Assembly (NCBI GenBank): GCA_964535305.1
Contig: CAZHTF010000057.1
Span: 1-22,160 of the forward strand
Length of the DNA stretch: 22,160 nucleotides
DNA from: CAZHTF01 sp964535305
GTDB lineage: Bacteria; Planctomycetota; Phycisphaerae; UBA1845; Fen-1342
Direction of reading: 5' to 3'
Shown: positions 16,160-22,160 of the stretch, piece after piece
How positions within the stretch are numbered: the first letter of the stretch is position 1
Layout: every line of letters begins with the position of its first letter
Position numbers and translations under genes: made by a program
Notes under the pieces: generated by a model
The model's database searches: none
What the model was told of the DNA's origin: nothing
The model's input: the letters and a program-made list of their open reading frames with translations, nothing else

Positions 16160-18073
16160 ATGCAGGCCGCCCTGCCGACATTCGACACCCGCGCTGCGCG
16201 GCAGCGCTACGTGCGCAATCTGGCGGCGCTCTACCGCTGCGATCCGGCCCTGGCGGCCCGCGTCGACGCGCTGGCGTTTGAACAGCTCCCGCCCCTGGAA
16301 TTCGCGCGCAGCGGCGCGCTGACGCTCCGCGCCGCCGACGACGACGGGCCGGCCGTGTACGTGCACAGCCGCTACGACCCGGTCGAGGACGCGCGGCGAT
16401 TCGTGCTGGGCATCGGCCCGGTCGATACGCCAACCTTCCTGCTGTGCGGGCTGGGCCTGGGCTATCACGTGCCCGAGCTCGAGCGACTCTACGAGCGCCC
16501 GGTGATCATCGTCGCCGAGCAGGACCTGCCGACCATCAAGGCGGCCCTGCTGAGCGTCGACCTCGAGACGTCGCTTACGAGCGGGCGGCTGCTGTTCCTC
16601 ACCTCGGCCGAGCGATCCGAGCTGCACAGCAAACTGAGCCTGTGCAATGCGGACGTGATGCTCGGACTGCAGTTCGTCCATCCGCCGGCGTCACGTCGCA
16701 TCCGCGTCACGTTCTTCGAGCAGGTTCGCGCGGCGTTGCAGGATTACGTTTCGTTCGGTCGGCTGCAGATGGTGACGCTGCTGCGCAATGCGCGGATCAC
16801 GTTCGAGAACGTGGCCCTGAATCTGCCGCACTACCTGAAAAACCCCGGCATCGAGAAACTGAAAGGCCGCGCCGCGGGCTTCCCGGCGATCCTGGTCGCG
16901 GCCGGGCCCTCGCTGGCGCAGGCGTTGCCGCTGCTGCCCGCGGTGCGCGAGCGTTGCGTGCTGATCGCGGTACAGACCGTCTACAAGCTGCTGCAGGCGC
17001 TGAATTGCCCGCCGCACTTCGTCACCAGCCTGGATTACCACGCGATTTCGGCCGAGTTTTTCGACGCCGCCCCGCCGGCCCGCGGAGCGCGGCTGGTGGC
17101 CGAGCCCAAGGCCACGCACCGCGTGCTGGACACCTTCGATGGGCCGCTGCATGTGCTGCATCACCGCTTCTACGACGCGCTGCTCGGGCCGGCCGCGCCG
17201 CCGCGCGGCGCGCTGAAAGCCGGCAGCACCGTGGCGCACTTGGCGATGTATCTGGCGGAGCACCTGGGTTGCGACCCGATCATCCTGGTTGGGCAGGACC
17301 TGTGCTACAGCGAGGCGTTCTACTACCCGCCCGGCATGCCGATCGAGAGCATCTGGGCCCCCGAGCTGGGCCGCTTCTGCACGGTCGAGATGAAGCAGTG
17401 GGAACGAATCGTGCGAAACCGGCCAATCCTGCGGCGGGTTCAGGACGTCTGCGATCGCGCGACCTACACCGACGACCAGCTCTTCAGCTACGCCGAGCAG
17501 TTTCAGTCCGACTTTTCCGGCATGCAGGCGCGCGTGCTGCACACCAGCCCGGCCGGGATGAAGCTGGACGGCGTGACGCACATGCCGCTGAGCGAGGCCT
17601 TGCGGCAATTCTGCACGCGGCCGCTGCCGCCGGAGTGCCTCGCCGCGGATGGCCCGGCCGAGGACGCCGCCGAAATAGCTCCGGCGCGCGAGGCGCTGTG
17701 CGAACGGCTGCGCGAAATCCGCGAGGCACGCCAGATCGCCGAAGAAACGCTGGAGTGCCTAGAGCAACTGTGCGAGCTGCTGACGCAGCCGGCGCGATTC
17801 AATCGGCTAATTACGCGGGTCGATGAGCTGCGTGTCCGCATGCAGCGTTTCGAGCACGTCTATCGTCTGGTCGTCGAAGTGTCGCAGATTGCCGAGCTGC
17901 GTCGCTATCAGGCCGATCGCCGCCTGGGTGACCCAAGCCATGAGACGCCCGAGACCGCGCGGCGGCGGCTGCGCCGCGATCAGGACTTCGTGCGCGACTT
18001 CGTCTCTGGCTGCCAGTTCCTCGAGTCGCTGCTGCCCCAGGCGCTGGCGCGGCTGGAGGCGCGTGCGAAATGA
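16160..18073 (+). CDS. Maf-type motility-associated glycosyltransferase family protein (DUF115 / MptE-like)
   Basis: A 637-residue cytoplasmic protein. Residues 90-130 form a nucleotide-fold start (FLLCGLGLGYHVPEL then VIIVAEQD). The central DUF115/MptE-like domain (about 205-395) shows its typical blocks: FPAILVAAGPSL (241-252), FVTSLDYH (287-294), AGSTVAHLAMYLAEHLGCDPIILVGQDLCY (as separate stretches within 354-383). The C-terminal 150 residues are charged and helical, probably coiled coil. In flagellated bacteria and some planctomycetes Maf proteins add nonulosonic-acid-type sugars to flagellin, so surface-protein glycosylation is the likely job; the MptE pterin kinase activity is a less likely alternative. 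An in-frame TAG six bases before the ATG rules out a longer form. Its stop overlaps the next gene's start (ATGA), indicating coupled translation. Confidence 0.87.
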   Translation: MQAALPTFDTRAARQRYVRNLAALYRCDPALAARVDALAFEQLPPLEFARSGALTLRAADDDGPAVYVHSRYDPVEDARRFVLGIGPVDTPTFLLCGLGLGYHVPELERLYERPVIIVAEQDLPTIKAALLSVDLETSLTSGRLLFLTSAERSELHSKLSLCNADVMLGLQFVHPPASRRIRVTFFEQVRAALQDYVSFGRLQMVTLLRNARITFENVALNLPHYLKNPGIEKLKGRAAGFPAILVAAGPSLAQALPLLPAVRERCVLIAVQTVYKLLQALNCPPHFVTSLDYHAISAEFFDAAPPARGARLVAEPKATHRVLDTFDGPLHVLHHRFYDALLGPAAPPRGALKAGSTVAHLAMYLAEHLGCDPIILVGQDLCYSEAFYYPPGMPIESIWAPELGRFCTVEMKQWERIVRNRPILRRVQDVCDRATYTDDQLFSYAEQFQSDFSGMQARVLHTSPAGMKLDGVTHMPLSEALRQFCTRPLPPECLAADGPAEDAAEIAPAREALCERLREIREARQIAEETLECLEQLCELLTQPARFNRLITRVDELRVRMQRFEHVYRLVVEVSQIAELRRYQADRRLGDPSHETPETARRRLRRDQDFVRDFVSGCQFLESLLPQALARLEARAK

Positions 18074-19713
18074 AAGCCGTCATCGCGATCTTCGCCGACT
18101 TTGAGCAGACCTTCTGGGGCACGCGCTCGCGGCTGCGCGAGTCGCTGGCAGGGGCCCCGCTGATTCAGCACACGCTCCGCCGCGCTGCGCAGATCGACTA
18201 CGCCGCGCCGCGCGTGCTCGTCGTGCAGCCGCGCGACGCGCCGCTGGCCCAGGCCAGCATCGACGAGGCCGGGCTGCGCGAGCGTATCCGCATGCTGCCG
18301 ATCGACGACGGGCGGCGGGCGCGGCCCGGGCTGCTGCGCGCGGCGCGCAAGTGGAATCTCGACAGTTGGCGCGGCGGGCCGCTGTGCACCACCTGGTTCG
18401 ATGAATTCATCGAGCCGACGCTGGTGGCGCGGCTGCTGTCGCAGACGCAGGCCCAGGCGGCGTTGTGCCTGTGCGCGGCCCAGCCGCTGCTGGATGCGCC
18501 CTTGGCGGGCGCGATGCTCGCACATCAGGAGCGCAATCACGCCGAGGCCGCGCTGACGTTCACGCAGGCACCGCCGGGGCTGGCGGGCATCGTGTTGACC
18601 GATGAGCAGGCCGCCGAGCTGGTGGCGCACAATGTCCCAGTCGGAATCCTGCTGGGCTATCGGCCGGAGCTGCCGCGGCCGGATCCGATCACGCGCGTCG
18701 AGTGCCTGCGGATTCCCTCCGGCGTCGCTCAGACGCGGGCCCGCTTTGTGGCCGATACGCAGGCCGCCTGCATGCGAATCGCGGACTGGCTGACGCGCGC
18801 TGGCGGCCAGGCCAGCGCGGCCGATCTGTGCGCCGACGTGGCCCGCGGCGGCGACGGCCGCGCGCTGCGCCTGCCAGTCGAGATCGAGCTGGAGCTGACC
18901 ACCGAAGACCCGCTGCCCGAATCGACACTGCGACCGCGCGGCTCGCGCGTCCCGCGACGGAACTTGAGCGATCTGGCGGCCCTCGAGCGAATCGCGCGCG
19001 AATACGCGCAGCTCGACGATCGCCTGTTGCTGCTCGGCGGACACGGCGACCCGCTGCTGCATCCGCAATTCGCCGACGCCTGCGCACAAATCAAGCAGTC
19101 CGGCGTGTTCGGGCTCGCGGTCAGCAGCACGCTGGTCGAGCTGTCGGAGGCGGCGCTCGAAGCGCTGCTAAGCGGTGTCGATCTGCTCGAAGTGCGGCTG
19201 GATGCAACCACGCGCGGCGCCTACGAGCGGCTGCACCGCCGCGATGCGTTCGAGCAGGTGCTGGCGAATATCGAGCGCATTCAGCAAGCACGCCTGCAGC
19301 GCGCCTGCCCGCAGCCGATCGTCATCCCCAGCCTAACGCGCTGCCACGCGACGCTCGACCAGCTCGAAGCCTTCTACGACCACTGGATCCAGATCACCGG
19401 CGCCGCGCTGCTACAAACGTACAACCGTTACGGCGGCTTGATGCCAACCGATCCGATCAGCCCGGCGCATCCGCCGTTGCGCAGTGGCTGTCGCCGACTG
19501 GCGAACCGCATGATGCTGCTGGCCGATGGCGCAACGACGCTGTGCGCCGAAGACGTGCGCGGCGTACATCCAATTGGCGACTGGCGCGTCAGCACGCTCG
19601 CGGCGCTCTGGAACGGCCCGGCGCGACAGTCGCTCCGCGCGCTGCACGCTGCACATCAATTCGCGGCATTGCCACAACTGTGCCAAGCCTGCGAAGAGTG
19701 GTTCCGCCCATAG
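18070..19713 (+). CDS. Nucleotidyltransferase-like domain fused to a degenerate radical SAM/SPASM-like domain
   Basis: This 547-residue protein begins with an IspD/SpsF-like sugar nucleotidyltransferase fold (about 1-245: VIAIFADF, GTRSRLRESLAGAPLIQHTLRRA). The C-terminal part (about 268-547) follows a radical SAM/SPASM layout: strand EIELELTT (271-278), GGHGDPLLHPQF (323-334, the GGEP-type motif) and a SPASM-like tail with C474, C492, C538 and C541. The CX3CX2C signature that should follow ELTT is absent; at exactly those positions stand D280, E284 and L287. The protein therefore cannot bind the SAM-cleaving iron-sulfur cluster in the usual way, although the SPASM cysteines remain. Start and stop are clean with no frameshift. 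Overlap with the Maf-type gene suggests a joint role in making or attaching a surface sugar, where the first domain could activate or recognise a sugar. The catalytic state of either domain is unknown. Confidence 0.8.
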   Translation: MKAVIAIFADFEQTFWGTRSRLRESLAGAPLIQHTLRRAAQIDYAAPRVLVVQPRDAPLAQASIDEAGLRERIRMLPIDDGRRARPGLLRAARKWNLDSWRGGPLCTTWFDEFIEPTLVARLLSQTQAQAALCLCAAQPLLDAPLAGAMLAHQERNHAEAALTFTQAPPGLAGIVLTDEQAAELVAHNVPVGILLGYRPELPRPDPITRVECLRIPSGVAQTRARFVADTQAACMRIADWLTRAGGQASAADLCADVARGGDGRALRLPVEIELELTTEDPLPESTLRPRGSRVPRRNLSDLAALERIAREYAQLDDRLLLLGGHGDPLLHPQFADACAQIKQSGVFGLAVSSTLVELSEAALEALLSGVDLLEVRLDATTRGAYERLHRRDAFEQVLANIERIQQARLQRACPQPIVIPSLTRCHATLDQLEAFYDHWIQITGAALLQTYNRYGGLMPTDPISPAHPPLRSGCRRLANRMMLLADGATTLCAEDVRGVHPIGDWRVSTLAALWNGPARQSLRALHAAHQFAALPQLCQACEEWFRP

Positions 19714-19715
19714 GC

Positions 19716-19745
19716 ACGCGGGCGGGCACACACGCCTCCCCGCGT
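19716..19745 (+). terminator. Stem-loop at the end of the Maf-type operon
   Basis: ACGCGGG (19716-19722) pairs with CCCGCGT (19739-19745). Past one mismatch, inner G-T, G-C, G-C and C-G pairs close a six-base loop. It begins three bases after the stop. No T-run follows. Confidence 0.55.
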
Positions 19746-19874
19746 AACGCTGCCTGATAATCGCTGATGTGTGAAACGCCGCGGCGCGGTCGACAACCGC
19801 GTGAAAGCCCTGCCGCGCGGCGGTCGATGCTCCCTGGGAAGTTCGCGCTGCGCCCTCGCCGCAGCTTCAGGCCC

Positions 19875-19879
19875 AGGAG
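19875..19879 (+). promoter_or_regulatory. Shine-Dalgarno AGGAG that fixes the S8 lipoprotein start
   Basis: AGGAG eight bases before the ATG at 19888. A longer frame from 19771 has no such site and would bury the lipoprotein signal. Confidence 0.65.
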
Positions 19880-19887
19880 CCTTCACG

Positions 19888-21714
19888 ATGCATGCCGATC
19901 TGGCCCAAACCACGCGCCGACGCCTGTCCGCGACGGTGCGCTTCGCCGCGCTGCTTGCGACGCAGCTCGGCGGTTGCGGCGGACCCACGTCAAACTCGCC
20001 AGGCGACGTAGCCACGACCGAATCGGACGACGGCGCACCGGCGGGAACGTTTGTCGCCGACCAGTTGATCGCCTTGAGCGCGCCGGGCGCCAGCGACGCC
20101 GAGCTCGCGGCGCTATTTCAAGATCTGGGCACGACCGTGCGCGAGCGACTCTCGACGCTCTCGGCCACGCTGCTGCAGGTCGATCCCGCGCGGCGCGACG
20201 AAGTACGCGAGCGGCTGGCGGCCTCGCCGCTGATCGAGGAGCTGGCCGACAACCGCGTCTTTGAAGTGGGCGTCGAACCGGCCGATCCGGCGTTTGCCAT
20301 TCAGTGGCACCTCGAGGCGATCCGCGCGCCGCAGGCCTGGGAATACACCACCGGCGACGCCGACGTGCTCGTCGCCGTGATCGACACCGGCGTCGACAGC
20401 GATCATCCAGACTTAAGGGACAAGCTGCGCCAGGGCGCGAATACCGCCGACGGCGCGACCGGCTGGCAGGACCGAAACGGGCACGGCACCGCCGTCGCGG
20501 GCGTGCTGGCCGCGGCGACCAACAACCAGATCGGCGTGACCGGCGTGGCGCCGGCCAGCCCAATCCTGCCCGTGCGCGTCACCGATGAAGTCAATCACGC
20601 CACCAGTTGGGCCGTGGCCGGCGGGATCGCCTTCGCCGTCAATGCCGGCGCGAAGGTCATCAATGTCTCGATCGACTCGATGCAGGATGACCCGATCGTG
20701 CTGCGGCAGGTACAGGCCGCTTGGCTCGCCGGGGCGCTGGTCGTCTTCGCCAGCGGCAATACCGGCCTGCAGATGCAGGGCGGCGGCTCGGCCGAAGCGC
20801 TTTTCGTCGGCGCCGTGGTGCAGGATCTGCAACCCGCGACATTCTCAACCTACGGCGAATTCGTCGACCTCGCCGCGCCCGGCGCCGGCATCTACACCAC
20901 GCAGCTCGACAACACCTACGGCCTCTCGAATGGCACGTCGTTCGCCGCGCCGATGGTCTCGGGCGTCGCCGCGCTGATCTGGTCGATCAAGCCCGAGCTG
21001 CGACCCAGCACTGTGCGGGCGATCCTGCTCGAGACGGCCGTGGACGTCGCCGCGGCGGGCGAAGACGTGCGCGTGGGCGCCGGGCTGTTGAACGCGGGCG
21101 CCGCGATTGAGCTGGCGCTTTCGGTTGTCGACGCGCCCGACACGGCCGCGCCGAGCGTGAGCATTCGTCGCCCGGCCGATGGGGCCGCGGTCAGCGGCGT
21201 GGTGGTGGTCGAGCTGGCCGTGTCCGATGACAGCGACATCGCCGACGTAGCGCTGCTGGTCGATGACGTGCCGGTCGCGATCGACAACATCGCGCCCTAC
21301 GCGTTTCGAATTAATTCGGGGCTTTTCGCGCGGGGACGGCATCGGCTCACCGCGATCGCCACCGACCTGGCCGGCAACGCGGCCCAGACCAGCATCGATG
21401 TCAGCATCTCTGGCTCAAGCGACAGCAGCGCCCCGACGCTTACGCTGCTGAGCCCGGCAGACGGCGCCAGCGTGCGCGGCGTGGCGACTGTGCTGGTCAG
21501 CGCCGCCGACGAAGCGCTGGCCAGCGCCGAGTTGCTGGTCGACGGGCAATCGTTGCAGGAAATCGCGGTCTCGGGCGCCGAAGCGCGGCTGGCGTTTACT
21601 TGGGACAGCGCGGCCGCCAGCGTCAGCGCCGGGCCACACCGACTGCGCGTCCGCGCGCTCGATCAGGCCGGAAACGCGGCGGAACTCGACTTCTCGTTGA
21701 ACGTACTGAAATAG
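19888..21714 (+). CDS. Subtilisin-family (S8) serine protease, predicted lipoprotein, with two Ig-like domains
   Basis: The protein has 608 residues from the ATG at 19888. The N-terminus is a lipoprotein signal: RRRLSATVRF, a hydrophobic stretch and lipobox LGGC with C30 as the lipidated cysteine, followed by a Ser/Asp-rich linker. Residues 54-130 look like an inhibitor-I9-type propeptide (LIALSAPGASDAELAALF...). The S8 catalytic domain covers about 140-412 with D166 (VIDTGVDSDHPDL), H199 (NGHGTAVAG), N291 oxyanion hole (FASGNTG) and S351 (NGTSFAAPMVSGVAAL), all intact. Two bacterial Ig-like repeats follow, about 421-508 and 515-605, each opening with a (P)ADGA.V.GV turn and closing with a DLAGNAA or DQAGNAA strand. 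It should be a membrane-tethered extracellular protease. It stands alone between the Maf-type operon and a convergent gene. Confidence 0.93.
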   Translation: MHADLAQTTRRRLSATVRFAALLATQLGGCGGPTSNSPGDVATTESDDGAPAGTFVADQLIALSAPGASDAELAALFQDLGTTVRERLSTLSATLLQVDPARRDEVRERLAASPLIEELADNRVFEVGVEPADPAFAIQWHLEAIRAPQAWEYTTGDADVLVAVIDTGVDSDHPDLRDKLRQGANTADGATGWQDRNGHGTAVAGVLAAATNNQIGVTGVAPASPILPVRVTDEVNHATSWAVAGGIAFAVNAGAKVINVSIDSMQDDPIVLRQVQAAWLAGALVVFASGNTGLQMQGGGSAEALFVGAVVQDLQPATFSTYGEFVDLAAPGAGIYTTQLDNTYGLSNGTSFAAPMVSGVAALIWSIKPELRPSTVRAILLETAVDVAAAGEDVRVGAGLLNAGAAIELALSVVDAPDTAAPSVSIRRPADGAAVSGVVVVELAVSDDSDIADVALLVDDVPVAIDNIAPYAFRINSGLFARGRHRLTAIATDLAGNAAQTSIDVSISGSSDSSAPTLTLLSPADGASVRGVATVLVSAADEALASAELLVDGQSLQEIAVSGAEARLAFTWDSAAASVSAGPHRLRVRALDQAGNAAELDFSLNVLK

Positions 21715-21751
21715 CCCCTGCTTGGCGGCGCCGATGGACCGGTGTTCTCGC

Positions 21752-21772
21752 CGCTGGCACGTTCAGCCAGCG
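21752..21772. terminator. Bidirectional stem-loop between convergent genes
   Basis: CGCTGGC (21752-21758) pairs perfectly with GCCAGCG (21766-21772) around a seven-base loop, in the 78 bases between the ends of the protease gene and the IMPase-family gene. No long T-run is present on either side. Confidence 0.55.
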
Positions 21773-21792
21773 CTTGTGCGCACGGTGCAGTG

Positions 21793-22160
21793 CTACAGCT
21801 CGCCGCGCAGCCGCGCCAGCACCTGTGCGTCGCGCGCGGCCAGGCAGGGTGTCGCCGCGCCGGCGTACGCGGACAGATCGATCGGGAAGCGCGGACCGCC
21901 CGCAACCGGAACGCACACGCCGCCGTTGGCCTCGATCATCGCCCAACCGGCGACGACGTCCCAAAGCTTGCTGTCGGTGATCAGCGTTGCGTCGATTCGC
22001 CCGGCGGCGACGTACGCCAGGTGCAGCGCCGTCGAGCCCAGCCCACGTACGACCGTCTGGCTGATCCACAAGTCGACCACGCGCCGCAGCGCGCCATCGC
22101 TGACACTGGGCAGCGCAGTCAGAAGCTGCGGAGCGCGGCATCGCGCCGCGCGGCTTGAAT
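21793..22160 (-). CDS. Inositol monophosphatase-family phosphatase, C-terminal part, truncated by window edge
   Basis: The reverse strand is open from the right edge to a TAG at 21793-21795, giving about 121 residues of the C-terminus. The family blocks are clear: RGLGSTALHLAYVAAGRIDA, the substrate-handling loop before the second signature, and KLWDVVAGWAMIEANGG, in which WDVVAG carries the metal-binding aspartate. The enzymes are magnesium-dependent, lithium-sensitive-type phosphatases acting on inositol phosphate, histidinol phosphate, fructose-1,6-bisphosphate or adenosine bisphosphate; the substrate cannot be read from this portion. The upstream metal motif (DPIDGT) lies outside the window. 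A GTG at 22080 is inside the family alignment and is not the start. It is convergent with the protease gene, so no link between the two is implied. Confidence 0.88.
   Translation of the reverse strand, partial: SSRAARCRAPQLLTALPSVSDGALRRVVDLWISQTVVRGLGSTALHLAYVAAGRIDATLITDSKLWDVVAGWAMIEANGGVCVPVAGGPRFPIDLSAYAGAATPCLAARDAQVLARLRGEL

Noticed and set aside
16039..16281. An 80-codon plus-strand frame overlapping the start of the Maf-type gene
   Set aside because: It has no ribosome-binding site or domain and runs into the Maf-type gene in another frame; it is a shadow.
1..22160. Mobile element, CRISPR array, tRNA or toxin-antitoxin pair
   Set aside because: I looked for spaced direct repeats, transposase motifs, cloverleaf-like segments and small overlapping gene pairs and found none I could support.

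Overview
The window is high-GC DNA and looks like a planctomycete of the Phycisphaerae type, probably an uncultured genome assembled from metagenomic reads because it carries a 10-N gap. The lineage rests on three features: secreted proteins ending in duplicated dockerin/EF-hand-like repeats of the two styles common in that group, an EpsI/exosortase pair, and a Maf-type (DUF115) glycosyltransferase gene. Coding density is high and no intergenic stretch reaches 300 bases. I see no tRNA, rRNA, CRISPR array, insertion sequence or phage gene.

Layout. 1-726 (-): 5' part of a six-helix membrane protein cut by the left edge. 931-1344 (+): PilZ-domain protein. 1460-6064 (-): three genes, read right to left as a secreted M14 zinc carboxypeptidase with C-terminal dockerin-like repeats, a secreted dockerin-like protein of unknown function, and an APH-fold small-molecule kinase. 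6284-12406 (-): an exosortase locus, epsI - exosortase (ATGA overlap) - a very large membrane-anchored TPR protein. 12522-15513 (+), divergent from epsI: a secreted GH57-like glycosidase with a CBM25-like starch-binding module and dockerin-like repeats, interrupted near its end by the gap. 15639-15926 (-): a small Asn/Thr-rich protein I do not recognise. 16160-19713 (+): a two-gene coupled operon for a Maf-type protein and a fusion of a nucleotidyltransferase-like domain with a radical-SAM/SPASM-like domain whose three cluster cysteines are all replaced. 19888-21714 (+): a subtilisin-family lipoprotein. 21793-22160 (-): C-terminal part of an inositol-monophosphatase-family enzyme cut by the right edge.

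The shared theme is the cell surface. Most gene products are predicted to be exported, membrane-bound, or involved in sorting (exosortase/EpsI/TPR) or in glycan modification (Maf plus its fusion partner). The degradative enzymes (M14 peptidase, GH57-like glycosidase, S8 lipoprotein) fit a scavenger of protein and alpha-glucan. The most unusual item is the cysteine-less radical-SAM-like fusion coupled to the Maf gene. The small protein with a possible sigma-28-type promoter and a perfect palindrome in its leader is the other poorly explained element. Functions come from motif recognition only; no database search was run.
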